NCBI RefSeq assembly: GCF_017592475.1
Contig: NZ_JAGFNP010000004.1
Coordinates: forward strand, 414,046 to 478,045
From: Glycomyces niveus
GTDB taxonomy: Bacteria; Actinomycetota; Actinomycetes; Mycobacteriales; Micromonosporaceae
Length of the DNA stretch: 64,000 nt
Direction: 5' to 3'
Position 1 is the first letter of the stretch. Each line of letters begins with the position of its first letter. Positions 1 through 10,261 of this stretch are shown here, in pieces. The translations under genes were made by a program, and so were the position numbers. The notes below the pieces were generated by a model. It saw only the letters and a program-made list of their open reading frames with translations. It ran no database searches and had not been told where the DNA came from.

Positions 1-25
1 CAACTCACCCGTGCGGCAGGCGAAA

Positions 26-52
26 GCGGGTCCGGTCGGCGACCGGACCCGC
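26..52 (-). terminator. Hairpin terminator after the glucosaminidase gene
   Basis: A perfect 12-bp stem (26-37 pairs with 41-52) with a 3-nt loop lies 28 nt beyond the stop codon of the secreted glucosaminidase gene. There is no U-tract, as is usual for high-GC actinobacterial terminators. Confidence 0.6.
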
Positions 53-79
53 CCCGCTGGCAGGAAGGAAGTCTGCGAT

Positions 80-1210
80 TCAGTCGAACCGGTACAGGTC
101 GTAGTCGTCCATGATCCCGATGAGCTTGTCCGAGTACTCCGGGTCGGTCGCGTAGCCGGCCTTGTGGATCTCCTGGGCGAAGCGTTTCGCGTCGTCCGCG
201 TGGTCCATGGCCGTGGCGTACCGCGACCAGTTCGACAGCAGGTCGCCGTGGTCGCGGTAGGAGTCGGCGACGTTCGCGTAGGCGCGGAACGTGGCGTCCA
301 TGTCGAAGCAGCCGCCGGTGGGGCTGCACTCGAAGGTGGCGTAGTCGCGGCAGCCGATGGCGTGGTCGCCGGGCGAGCCGAAGCACTTCATGCCGAACAG
401 GTTGTGGTCCTCGCGGGCCAGGGCGCCCTTGCCCCAGCCGGTCTCGAGGATCGCCTGCGCGATCGTCACCGAGGCGGGCACGCCGGTGGCCCGGTCGCTG
501 GCCTGCGCGGCGGGCGCGTGCGCGCTGATGAACCCGGCGGTGCCGCCGCGCGGCACGGAGGGCGGGTCCTGGCCGCACCAGGGCAGCCACGGCTCGCCCG
601 CGCTCCATTTGATGTAGGCGGCGGACACGAAGCGCTTGTCGCCGATGCGGTACCAGGCCCCGGTCTTGCGGGCGGTGCCGTCGACCTCCTGGCCCCACAC
701 CTGGCACTGAACGCTGATGCCGGTGCCGTTGGGGTAGGTGCCCTGCCTGCCGGCGGTGGAGTTCGCGGCGGCGCGGATGTTGAGCTCGCCGCCCCTGGTG
801 CTGACGGCGGCGTTGGTCGGCGCCTTGCTGGCGGCGGAGCACCAGGGCACGGCCTGCGCGGGCGACCAGGTGACGTACGCGTCCGAGATCCAGCGGTCCT
901 TGCCGATGCGCAGCCACGTCGCGGTGGTGCGGACGGTACCGCTGATCTCCTCGCCGCGGACCATGCAGAGCACCTCGGGGTTCGCGCCCTTGGCGAGGGT
1001 CCCGGCGGTCTTCTGGTCGGTGGCCGGGCCGGTGCGGACGTTGAGCGTGCCGCCGTCGGTGGTGACGATCGCACCGGTGATCTTGGCCTGTCCGGGCAGC
1101 GCGCCGGCGAGGATCGCCCCGGCGGCGAGCGCGAGAACCATAACGAATCGGATGGCTATATGGAATACGCCCATAGACGGCAGCTTAGGCAAGGAGGGAT
1201 TTTCTGTCAT
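80..1210 (-). CDS. Secreted SH3b-glucosaminidase peptidoglycan hydrolase
   Basis: This is a predicted exported cell-wall hydrolase of 376 aa. A hydrophobic N-terminal segment at about residues 16-42 is followed by LPGQA-K, so it looks like a signal peptide or an N-terminal anchor. Two repeated modules of about 70 residues follow (about 48-118 and 130-200). Each contains LN(V/I)R and a late W-RIG-(D/K)-(R/K)-(F/W)-(I/V)S segment, which fits bacterial SH3 (SH3b) domains that bind the wall. Residues about 225-376 match the FlgJ/LytG-type glucosaminidase domain (GH73-like): ILETGWG with the likely catalytic Glu256, HNLFG, and a Y-DHGDLL-N motif. It probably cleaves N-acetylglucosaminyl bonds in peptidoglycan. 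No Shine-Dalgarno precedes the ATG, and Met13 is an alternative start that keeps the signal sequence. It is divergent from typA. Confidence 0.85.
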   Translation of the reverse strand: MTENPSLPKLPSMGVFHIAIRFVMVLALAAGAILAGALPGQAKITGAIVTTDGGTLNVRTGPATDQKTAGTLAKGANPEVLCMVRGEEISGTVRTTATWLRIGKDRWISDAYVTWSPAQAVPWCSAASKAPTNAAVSTRGGELNIRAAANSTAGRQGTYPNGTGISVQCQVWGQEVDGTARKTGAWYRIGDKRFVSAAYIKWSAGEPWLPWCGQDPPSVPRGGTAGFISAHAPAAQASDRATGVPASVTIAQAILETGWGKGALAREDHNLFGMKCFGSPGDHAIGCRDYATFECSPTGGCFDMDATFRAYANVADSYRDHGDLLSNWSRYATAMDHADDAKRFAQEIHKAGYATDPEYSDKLIGIMDDYDLYRFD

Positions 1211-1277
1211 AGGAAAGGCCTAATGTGAACAACCCTCGGCCCAGTGGCGGGATTTCTGGTGTCCGCGATCACCAGGG

Positions 1278-1307
1278 TTGACGCCAGGTCCGTCTCGTGC
1301 TTAAGCG
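1278..1307 (+). promoter_or_regulatory. Candidate typA promoter
   Basis: TTGACG at 1278-1283 and a TTAAGC/TAAGCG box at 1301-1307 are 17-18 nt apart and lie just before the typA ATG at 1311. The first transcribed base would fall at or next to the ATG, so the message may be leaderless. This agrees with the lack of a Shine-Dalgarno. Confidence 0.45.
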
Positions 1308-1310
1308 ACA

Positions 1311-3191
<1,881 letters not shown>

Positions 3192-3203
3192 GCCCTGAAC
3201 GCG

Positions 3204-3237
3204 AGAGCGGGCCCGACCTTCCGGTCGGGCCCGCTCT
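3204..3237. terminator. Bidirectional terminator between typA and the PAC2 gene
   Basis: A perfect 15-bp inverted repeat (3204-3218 with 3223-3237) around a TTCC loop is followed on the + strand by TTTC. It sits between two convergent stop codons (3191 and 3246), so it can serve both genes. Confidence 0.8.
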
Positions 3238-3245
3238 TTCGCCCC

Positions 3246-4157
3246 CTAGTCGTCGTCGCGCTTGTTCCGCTCCGCCAGGAAGTGCTCGAAGGCCTCGCCG
3301 AGTTCATCGGCGGTCGGCATGCGGCCGTCCTGCAGCATCTCGTCGGCCTCGGCCGCCTCGGCGAACGAGTCGTACTGCTCCTCGAGGGTCTTCACCACGT
3401 CGGCGACCTCGTCGGACTCGGCGACCTGCTCGGCGATGTCCGAGTCCACTTGGGCGCGTTCGACTTCCAGGTCCTCGTCCGAGGGCAGGTCGAGGCCGGT
3501 GGCCTCGCGGATGCCCTCGAGGAGACGGATCGTGGCGGCCGGGTACGTCATCTGCATGACGTAGTGCGGCACGTGGACCGAGAGCCCGATCGCGTCCCGG
3601 CCGGACTCCCCGAGGCGGTACTCCAGCAGCCCCGCGGCGTTGCCCGGGACCGTGACCTCGTTGAACACCGGGCGGTTGTCGAAGACGAGCTCGGGCCGGG
3701 TGGCGTGCACGGTCATGCCGAGCGGCCGGGTGTGCGGCACTCCCATCGGGATGCCCTGGAAGCCCAGCGTGAGCGGCACGTGCCAATGCTCCACCAGGTC
3801 CTCCACCGAGTCCACGAAGCGTTCCCACGCGAAGTCGGGCTCAGGGCCCGTCATGAGCAGGAACGGCTTGTCCGAGGCGTCACGCATCAGGTACACGACC
3901 AGCTGCGGGGCCTCGAAGTCGGACCAGCGGTCGATCGAGAACGTGAGGTTGGGCCGCCGGGACCGGTAGTCGATGAGCTGGTCGACGTCGAACGACGCGA
4001 CCGGGGTGTGCTCGCAGGTCTTGAACAGGTGGTCCACCACCCCGCGACCCGCTTGGCCTGCGTCCATGAACCCGTCGAGGAAGTGCAGCAGCACCGCTCC
4101 CCGCGCGTCGGCCGGCTCCGCCAGGACCTCGCACAGTGCCCAAGGGTCAACGTTCAA
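3246..4157 (-). CDS. PAC2 family protein
   Basis: This protein of about 303 aa belongs to the PAC2 family (proteasome assembly chaperone-like, COG2047), common in actinobacteria and of unknown biochemical role. Family features are the GAVLLHFLDGFMDAGQA start, the F-D-D-L-DYRSRRP segment, LMRD/GPEPDFAWERF and GIPMGVPHTRP. The C-terminal 60 residues are strongly acidic and probably helical. I place the start at TTG 4157 because an AAGGAG Shine-Dalgarno lies 9 nt before it; the frame stays open to an ATG at 4250, but that extension is basic and unlike the family. It lies directly downstream of ftsI, where murE would normally be found, and could be read through from the cell-division operon. Confidence 0.82.
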   Translation of the reverse strand: MNVDPWALCEVLAEPADARGAVLLHFLDGFMDAGQAGRGVVDHLFKTCEHTPVASFDVDQLIDYRSRRPNLTFSIDRWSDFEAPQLVVYLMRDASDKPFLLMTGPEPDFAWERFVDSVEDLVEHWHVPLTLGFQGIPMGVPHTRPLGMTVHATRPELVFDNRPVFNEVTVPGNAAGLLEYRLGESGRDAIGLSVHVPHYVMQMTYPAATIRLLEGIREATGLDLPSDEDLEVERAQVDSDIAEQVAESDEVADVVKTLEEQYDSFAEAAEADEMLQDGRMPTADELGEAFEHFLAERNKRDDD

Positions 4158-4280
4158 AACAATCGGCTCCTTCTTCCTTGACGCCTTCGATGCTAACGCC
4201 CGGCGCCCGCCTCCGATTCCCCCTCGTGCAGAAGTTCGGAGCGGCGTCACCCCCGCGCCCGCCGCCCCGCACCGCCGCGC

Positions 4281-6473
4281 TCAGCCCCAGACGTCGAACG
4301 CCGGCGCGGGCTCGGTCGCGGGGCGAACCCCGAAGTAGCCCAAGGCGAACTCGTTGATCTCCTTGAACGCCTCACCGGTGGTCGTACCGCCGCCACCGCC
4401 CCCGGGGACGTAGACGCTCACGGCCACCACGTACTGCGGGTCCTCGGCGGGGGCGAATCCCACAAACGAGGTCACGTTGCCCGGCGCGTACTCGCCGTCG
4501 ACCACGAGCCCGCCGGTGCCGGTCTTGCCCGCGAGGTGGTAGTTCTCCAGCTGCGCGCTCCGGCCGGTGCCGGTCTCGGCCGCGATCGGGGCCTGCAGCA
4601 GGTACTGCAGGCTCTCGGCGGTCTCCTGCGAGACCACGCGGTGCGTGGCCGGCTCGGGCTGCTCCACCACGGTGCCGTCGGCCTCGATCTTGTGGTCGAT
4701 GAGGGTGGGCTGGACGTACACGCCGTCGTTGGCGATCGCGCCGTAGAGCGCGGCCATCTGCATGATCGTCGCGGTGCCCTCGTGGCCGATCGGGACCGAA
4801 CCGTACGAGGTCCCGGACCAGTTCTGCGGCTCCTGCAGGATGCCTCCCGCCTCGCCCTCGATGCCCACGCCCGTGGGCCTGCCGAGGCCGAAGGCCAGCT
4901 GGTACTCGTACAGCTTCTCCTTGCCGATGCAGTCGGCGAGCTGGATCGTGCCCACGTTGGACGACTGCGCGATGATCCCGGCCAGGCTCAGCACGGCGTC
5001 GCCGTGCTCGTAGCCGTCCTTGTAGACGGTGTCGCCCTTGGTGATCGTCTGCTCGACGGGCATGGTGCCGTCCGGCTTGATGCAGCCCTCTTCAAGGGCC
5101 GCGGCGAAGACGATCGCCTTGTGGATCGAACCGGGGTCCACAGTAGCCTGCGTGGCGTAGTCGCGGTACGCCTCCGGGTCGTCCACGTCGAACGGGTTGG
5201 CCGCGTCGTAGGTCGGGGTCGAGGCCATAGCCAGCATCTCGCCCGAGCCGACCTCCATCACCAGCGCGGAGCCGAACTCGGCGTCGTGCTCCTTCACCGT
5301 GTCCTGCAGGATGTTCTGCACCTGGAACTGGAGCTTGTCGTCGAGGGTGAGCTGGAGGTCGTTGCCCGGCACCGCCTCCTCCTCGCGGTAGAACGCGCCG
5401 GGGATGGGCTGGCCGGACTGGCTGCGCTCGTAGGAGACCTCGCCGTCCTCGCCGGAGAGCCAGTCGTCGTAGGTGGCCTCGAGGCCGCCGAGGCCGTTGC
5501 CCTCGCCGCCGGTGAAGCCGATGACGTTGGCGGCCAGGTCGTGTCCGGGCACGACGCGGCGCTCGTCCTCGCCGATGATGAGGCCGGGGTTCTCGAACTC
5601 GCGGATCTCGTCGCCGATGGCGAGGTCGACGCCGCGCTGGAGGTACGCGAAGCGGATCGGGTCGCCCTGGGCGGTCTCCTTGGTGGCGATGATCGGCTCG
5701 AGGTCGGAGGCGGGACGGCCCAGGAGCGAGGTGAGCCTCGCGGCGAGTTCCGCCGGGTCGCCCTTGACCATGCCGGGGTCGACGGCGATGTAGTTGGCCT
5801 CGATGGAGTAGGCGAGGCGGTTGCCGTTGCGGTCGAGGATCGCGCCGCGCTCGGCGGGGAGCGGCTCGGTGGTGAGGCGCTGGTTGAGCGCCTCGGCCGC
5901 GTAGGCGGCGGAGTCGGTGACCTGGAGCTGCACGAGCCGCGCGCCGGAGACGATGAGCAGGATCATGACGAAGGCAGCGGCCATCCGCAGGCGCCGCCGG
6001 GGGTTGCCGATGCGGGGGAGGCTCGCCTGCGGCCGGACCTCGATGGGGCCGGTGGCGCGGACGCGGGTGCCGCCGCGGCGCGGCGGGTTGATCGGGCCGG
6101 TGCGGCGGGTCGGGCCGGGGCGTACGGTGCCGGTGCGGCGCACCGGTTCCGAGCGGACCGTGCCGGTGCGCCGGGGTTCGGCCTCGGGCTTGCGGGGCTC
6201 GGTGACGGTGCCGGTCTCGCGCTGGCGGCGCTCGCGGGAGCGGGCCGCGGCCTCGCGGCGCCTGCGCGCCGCGAGGTCGTCGGTCTCGTGCTGCTGTGCG
6301 GTCCGGTTGCGCTCGCGGCGCGCGGCCTCGCGGTCGCGCGCCCCGTTCTCGCGGGCCCGGTTGTCCTCGGCCCCGTCGGCCGCCTCGCGGACGGTGCGCC
6401 CGCGAGGCGTGTAGCGGCGGGCTCGACTGATCGAGGAGGGGTCGCGCCGCCGCCGGGGGTCGGATTCGGTCAT
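4281..6473 (-). CDS. ftsI: Penicillin-binding protein FtsI (septal transpeptidase)
   Basis: This 730-aa class B PBP is the septal peptidoglycan transpeptidase. The order is a basic cytoplasmic tail (1-163), one membrane anchor (about 164-181), a dimerisation domain and a transpeptidase domain. Catalytic motifs are intact: S449-I-H-K452 (SxxK, catalytic Ser449), S504-S-N506 (SxN) and K650-T-G-T. No PASTA domain is present. The cytoplasmic tail is unusually long and Arg/Glu-rich. Between about 86 and 143 it carries several copies of a TGTV or RRTG(T/P) motif, which looks like an intrinsically disordered recruitment region. The start ATG lies 8 nt after the ftsL stop. The usual downstream genes (murE, murF, mraY) are absent here. 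Confidence 0.95.
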   Translation of the reverse strand: MTESDPRRRRDPSSISRARRYTPRGRTVREAADGAEDNRARENGARDREAARRERNRTAQQHETDDLAARRRREAAARSRERRQRETGTVTEPRKPEAEPRRTGTVRSEPVRRTGTVRPGPTRRTGPINPPRRGGTRVRATGPIEVRPQASLPRIGNPRRRLRMAAAFVMILLIVSGARLVQLQVTDSAAYAAEALNQRLTTEPLPAERGAILDRNGNRLAYSIEANYIAVDPGMVKGDPAELAARLTSLLGRPASDLEPIIATKETAQGDPIRFAYLQRGVDLAIGDEIREFENPGLIIGEDERRVVPGHDLAANVIGFTGGEGNGLGGLEATYDDWLSGEDGEVSYERSQSGQPIPGAFYREEEAVPGNDLQLTLDDKLQFQVQNILQDTVKEHDAEFGSALVMEVGSGEMLAMASTPTYDAANPFDVDDPEAYRDYATQATVDPGSIHKAIVFAAALEEGCIKPDGTMPVEQTITKGDTVYKDGYEHGDAVLSLAGIIAQSSNVGTIQLADCIGKEKLYEYQLAFGLGRPTGVGIEGEAGGILQEPQNWSGTSYGSVPIGHEGTATIMQMAALYGAIANDGVYVQPTLIDHKIEADGTVVEQPEPATHRVVSQETAESLQYLLQAPIAAETGTGRSAQLENYHLAGKTGTGGLVVDGEYAPGNVTSFVGFAPAEDPQYVVAVSVYVPGGGGGGTTTGEAFKEINEFALGYFGVRPATEPAPAFDVWG

Positions 6474-6481
6474 CGAGGTCC

Positions 6482-7057
6482 TTACTCCTTGTTCCAGGGC
6501 ACCTCGACGGTCTCGCCGCCGGGCAGGTACAGGAAGGTCACCTTGTCCGGGTGGACCATGCCGTAGAGGTCGGCCTGGGCCTGGAGGTTGACCGGCGTGT
6601 CCAGGTTCGCGAGCTCGTCCTCGAGGGCCTGCTCGGTCTGGTCGAGCTCGCCCGCCTGGGTGCGCAGCTCCTGCAGCCGGTAGGCGTCCTCGTTGATGAC
6701 CGTGTTGAGCACGAGCAGGCCGAAGATGCCGGCGACGACCAGCGCGAGGATGCCGCCGACGAACGCCGGGCGCGGCACCTCGACCGGCTCGGGCGCGGGC
6801 GCGGGCCTGGTCTCCGTGCGGGTGCGCGGGATGACGACGGTCTCGCGCTGCGGCGCGGCCGGGGTCTCGACGGGCGGCGCCTCGACCGGCGCGGTCGCGG
6901 GCTGGACGGCGAGGTTCCCCTCGAACACAGGCGCGGCGGATTCATCGGCGTCGCCGACGAGGCCCCGGCGCCGCGAGGACGCGGCGCGGGCCCGGCGGCG
7001 GGCGGCCTTGATGATCTCGTCGGGGTCGGCTTGCGCGCGACGGTACTGGTCGCTCAT
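6482..7057 (-). CDS. ftsL: FtsL-like cell division protein
   Basis: This 191-aa bitopic protein sits in the ftsL position between rsmH and ftsI. It has a charged cytoplasmic N-terminus, a Pro/Ala/Glu-rich linker (about 50-96), one membrane segment at about 99-119 and then a heptad-like stretch with leucines, consistent with the FtsL/DivIC coiled coil. Sequence similarity in this family is weak, so the call rests on topology and gene order. Its ATG overlaps the rsmH stop in an ATGA arrangement, which implies translational coupling. FtsL normally acts with FtsQ and FtsB to activate FtsWI at the septum. Confidence 0.8.
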   Translation of the reverse strand: MSDQYRRAQADPDEIIKAARRRARAASSRRRGLVGDADESAAPVFEGNLAVQPATAPVEAPPVETPAAPQRETVVIPRTRTETRPAPAPEPVEVPRPAFVGGILALVVAGIFGLLVLNTVINEDAYRLQELRTQAGELDQTEQALEDELANLDTPVNLQAQADLYGMVHPDKVTFLYLPGGETVEVPWNKE

Positions 7058-8022
7058 GGTGCGCCTCCTGCTCCTGTGGACGGTGCGATGCGTTCCGCGG
7101 CGCGGAGCCGGGCGGGCGCCGCGCGCGGATTGCGGTCGAGTTCGGTCTGTGTCGGTTGCTGGGCCTTCTTCGTAAGGAGTCGAAAGGTGGGTTCGGTTCC
7201 GGGGAGGTCGACGGGCAGGCCCGCCGGGCTGGTGGAGGTGGCCCGCTTCGCGAGCTCCTGCTTGGTGATGCGGTCTTCGAGCGAGTGGTAGGAGAGGACG
7301 ACGACGCGGCCGCCGGGGGCCATCACGTCGAGCGCGGCGGGCAGCGCGCGCTCCCAGGTGTCGAGCTCGCCGTTGACCTCGATCCGCAGGGCCTGGAAGG
7401 TGCGCTTGGCGGGGTTGCCGCCGGTGCGCTTGCCCGCCTGGGGGATCGCGTCCTTGACGAGCTCGGCGAGTTCGCTGCTGGAAGTGATGCGGGCCTTCTC
7501 ACGGGCCTTGACGATCGCGGAGACGACGCGGGTGGCGAACTTCTCCTCGCCGTACTCGCGGAGGATGCGCACGAGCTCCCCGGGCTGGTACGTGTTCACG
7601 ACGATCTCGGCGGTGAGCTCGTCGTCGGGGTTCATGCGCATGTCGAGCGGCGCGTCCTGGCTGTACGCGAAGCCGCGCTCGCGCTGGTCGAGCTGCATCG
7701 AGGAGACGCCGAGGTCGAACAGGACGGCGTCGAGCCTGTCGAAGCCGTTGTCCTCCAGGACCTCCGGGATCGCGTCGTAGACGGCGCGGGCCGGGATGAA
7801 GCGGTCGCCGAAACCGGCGAGGCGCTTGGAGGCGAGTTCGAGGGCGTTGGGGTCGCGGTCGACGCCGATGACCGTGAGGCCGGGGTGGGCGGTCAGCATG
7901 GCCTCGCTGTGGCCCCCGGCTCCGAGGGTCGCGTCGACGTACACCGCGCCGGGGCGCGAGGCGGCGGGCGCCAGGTACTCGAGCACTTCGTCGAGCATGA
8001 CGGGGATGTGCGGCGCGTTCAT
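7054..8022 (-). CDS. rsmH: 16S rRNA m4C1402 methyltransferase RsmH (MraW)
   Basis: This 322-aa SAM-dependent enzyme N4-methylates C1402 of 16S rRNA. Family motifs visible are HIPVMLDEVLEYL at the N-terminus, the SAM-binding DATLGAGGHSEA, DLGVSSMQLD, ERGFAYS-DAPLDMRM and the C-terminal SYHSLEDR. The start is ATG 8022, preceded by a strong AAGGAGG 8 nt upstream; the same frame stays open upstream but that part is mraZ coding sequence read out of frame. Second gene of mraZ-rsmH-ftsL-ftsI. Confidence 0.97.
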   Translation of the reverse strand: MNAPHIPVMLDEVLEYLAPAASRPGAVYVDATLGAGGHSEAMLTAHPGLTVIGVDRDPNALELASKRLAGFGDRFIPARAVYDAIPEVLEDNGFDRLDAVLFDLGVSSMQLDQRERGFAYSQDAPLDMRMNPDDELTAEIVVNTYQPGELVRILREYGEEKFATRVVSAIVKAREKARITSSSELAELVKDAIPQAGKRTGGNPAKRTFQALRIEVNGELDTWERALPAALDVMAPGGRVVVLSYHSLEDRITKQELAKRATSTSPAGLPVDLPGTEPTFRLLTKKAQQPTQTELDRNPRAAPARLRAAERIAPSTGAGGAP

Positions 8023-8039
8023 TCCGCTCACCTCCTTCT

Positions 8040-8471
8040 CTACAGTCCTTCGGGCAGGTCGCCCTCTTCGATGTCGGCGAAGGCCTCTTCGGAGGCCTCC
8101 AGGTACTCGTCCCAGGTGGGGGTGTTCCATATCTCGACGCGGTTGGACGCGCCGATGACGGTGAGTTCGCGGTCGAGGCCGGCGTACTCGCGCAGCCGCG
8201 GCGGGATGGTGACGCGGCCCTGCTTGTCGGGGACCTCGTCGTGGGCGGAGGCGAAGAAGACGCGGCTGTAGGCGCGGGCGGTCTTGCTCGACATGGGCGC
8301 CTGCTGGAGCGATTCGGCGATGCGCGTGAACTCCGCTTCGGGGAACACGTAGAGGCAGCGCTCCTGTCCCTTGGTGATCACGATGCCTTCCGCCAGTCCT
8401 TCCCTGAATTTCGCGGGGAGGATGACGCGGCCCTTGTCGTCCAGGCGCGGGTTGTGGGTGCCGAGGAACAT
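8040..8471 (-). CDS. mraZ: Transcriptional regulator MraZ
   Basis: This 143-aa protein has two SpoVT/AbrB-like half domains, each with a D-x-(K/Q)-GR motif (DDKGR near residue 13 and DKQGR near residue 84). MraZ forms rings and represses the division/cell-wall operon from direct repeats upstream of its own gene. The start is ATG 8471 ([11 protein letters not shown], the family-standard beginning), with a G-rich Shine-Dalgarno about 8 nt upstream; GTG 8480 would add three residues. It is first in the operon, with probable binding boxes about 65-100 nt upstream. Confidence 0.95.
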   Translation of the reverse strand: MFLGTHNPRLDDKGRVILPAKFREGLAEGIVITKGQERCLYVFPEAEFTRIAESLQQAPMSSKTARAYSRVFFASAHDEVPDKQGRVTIPPRLREYAGLDRELTVIGASNRVEIWNTPTWDEYLEASEEAFADIEEGDLPEGL

Positions 8472-8997
8472 CGGCGCCACCCCCCGTGACTCTCAGGCTG
8501 CGCGGCCGCTCCGACCGCGTCGATGGGGTGATGGCCCCACCATTGCGCCCCACCTTACTCCACTCTCCCCCACCATTGGGGGTTGTTTCCGCGTGGCATT
8601 CGTGGTGGACGTGGCGTATGGGCTGGTCAGGATTGGTGGAGGGGGGTGGAGTGACGAGTGCGCAACACGTGACCTGGAATATGAATTTCGTTCACGGTTC
8701 ACTCGCGCGGGTGGGTTGGGGCCCTTGGGATCCGCATCCGCGCGACGGGACGGACACGGAGAGCCAGGGACGCGGGCACGGTGCGCGGCGGCGCGGTCAC
8801 TGTGGAGTGACCGGTGGCGGGGAGTGGAGGGCGGCGCCGCTGCCAGGTGCGCCGGGGGCATCGGCGTTCGTCGCTGCCTCGCGTTGCCCCGTCCGCTCCA
8901 CCTCACGCTCGGCCGCCACTCATCACGCGTTCCGGTGCGCATGTGACAAACTCTTCTGCATAGTCACCGGTTCCGATCAAGCCGAAAGCGAGCCTGC
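8472..8997. other. 526-bp divergent intergenic region between mraZ and murT
   Basis: No convincing gene is present. Open frames exist on both strands but are arginine/proline-rich, match no family and conflict with the regulatory repeats. The mraZ-proximal part (8537-8572) holds MraZ boxes. The region contains long AT-containing patches unlike flanking coding sequence, as expected for divergent promoters. I could not assign a confident promoter for murT. Confidence 0.6.
8537..8572 (-). promoter_or_regulatory. MraZ-binding direct repeats
   Basis: Four TGGNGN-like boxes occur on the minus strand with exact 10-nt periodicity: TGGGGG (8572-8567), TGGAGT (8562-8557), TGGGGC (8552-8547) and TGGTGG (8542-8537), each separated by 4 nt. 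This matches the known MraZ box layout (TGGGN-type repeats spaced about one helical turn) upstream of mraZ and supports autoregulation of the operon. Confidence 0.75.
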
Positions 8998-10242
8998 ATG
9001 AGCGCGAATCTGACCCCACGCGCGAAATTCGCCACCACGCTGCTGCGGACCGCGGCGGCGCTCTCGCGGGCGACGGGCCGCGGCGACGGCTCGGTGATCG
9101 GCGGGCGCGTCGGGTTGATCGTCGAACCGAGGCTGCTGGAGCTGCTGGCCGAAGGCCGCCACGTCGTGCTCATCTCGGGCACGAACGGCAAGACGACGAC
9201 GACCCGGTTCACGACGGCGGCGATCGAGGCGATCGGGAAGGTCGCGACCAACTCGTTCGGCGCGAACATGCCGACCGGGCACACCACGGCGCTCGCGAAG
9301 GCCCCCAAAGCCGAGTACGCGGCGCTCGAGTGCGACGAGCACTACCTGGGCCAGCTACTCGACGCGGCGAGCCCCAAAGTCGTCGCGCTGCTGAACCTCT
9401 CGCGCGACCAGCTGGACCGGGCCATGGAGGTCACCGCGCTGGCGGCGAAGTGGCGCCAGACCCTGCAGACCTCCGCGGGCCAGTCGACGATCGTGGCGAA
9501 CGCGGACGACCCGCTCATCGTGTGGGCCGCCTCGGTCTGCCAGCGCGTCGTGTGGGTCGCGGCGGGCCAATCGTGGACGGCGGACTCGGCGATCTGCCCG
9601 AACTGCGGTTCGCACCTCGACCGGTTCGGCGAGTTCTGGCGGTGCACGAACTGCGGCCTGAACCGGCCGAGCCCGCAGTGGTCGGTGGCGCAGGAGGGCG
9701 AGGCCGTGGTCGGCCCCGACGGGCGCCGCTACGAGCTGAACCTCCAGCTCCCGGGCCGGGTGAACCGCGCGAACGCGGCCACGGCGCTGGCCGTGGCGAG
9801 CCTGTTCGGGGTGGACCCGGCGCAGGCGGCGCCCCGGCTCTCGGAGGTCGCCTCGGTGGCCGGCCGGTACGCGAAGGTCGAGCGGGAGGGCCGCCAGCTG
9901 CGGCTGCTGCTGGCGAAGAACCCCGCGGGCTGGCTCGAGTCGTTCGACATGATCGAGCCGCACCCGCCGGTGGTCCTGTCGCTGAACGCGCGCGAGGTGG
10001 ACGGGTTCGACACGTCGTGGATCTACGACGTCGACTTCACGTCGCTGGCGGGCCGCAAGGTCGTGGTGACCGGCGACCGCCGCACGGACCTGGCGGTGCG
10101 CCTGGAGGTCGACGGGGTCGACTTCATCGTGGTGGACGACATCAGGGCCGCGATCGCGGCGGTGCCGCCGGGGCCGGTGGAGGTCGTCGCGAACTACACG
10201 GCGTTCCAGGACATCCGCGCCGAATTCAACCGGGTCAACTAG
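8998..10242 (+). CDS. murT: Lipid II isoglutaminyl synthase, MurT subunit
   Basis: This 414-aa Mur-ligase-fold ATPase, with GatD, amidates the alpha-carboxyl of D-Glu in lipid II. It has the P-loop GTNGKTTT at residues 61-68, and a four-cysteine zinc ribbon typical of MurT inserted in the central domain (C200, C203, C216, C219). The C-terminal part matches DUF1727 (Mur ligase C-terminal in MurT). Start ATG 8998 with a weak AAAGCGAG upstream. gatD follows after 19 nt, so the two subunits are co-expressed. Location next to mraZ puts two cell-wall pathways head to head. Confidence 0.96.
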   Translation: MSANLTPRAKFATTLLRTAAALSRATGRGDGSVIGGRVGLIVEPRLLELLAEGRHVVLISGTNGKTTTTRFTTAAIEAIGKVATNSFGANMPTGHTTALAKAPKAEYAALECDEHYLGQLLDAASPKVVALLNLSRDQLDRAMEVTALAAKWRQTLQTSAGQSTIVANADDPLIVWAASVCQRVVWVAAGQSWTADSAICPNCGSHLDRFGEFWRCTNCGLNRPSPQWSVAQEGEAVVGPDGRRYELNLQLPGRVNRANAATALAVASLFGVDPAQAAPRLSEVASVAGRYAKVEREGRQLRLLLAKNPAGWLESFDMIEPHPPVVLSLNAREVDGFDTSWIYDVDFTSLAGRKVVVTGDRRTDLAVRLEVDGVDFIVVDDIRAAIAAVPPGPVEVVANYTAFQDIRAEFNRVN

Positions 10243-10261
10243 CGAGAGAGAGCGTCCCACC

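Noticed and set aside
1231..1279. Inverted repeats AACCCT/AGGGTT and CTGGTG/CACCAG in the gap upstream of typA
   Set aside because: Short arms with large or GC-rich loops; no better than expected by chance in such sequence, so not listed as an operator.
8371..9001. Open frames on both strands in the mraZ-murT gap
   Set aside because: Arg/Pro-rich translations without motifs or Shine-Dalgarno, and they run across the MraZ boxes.
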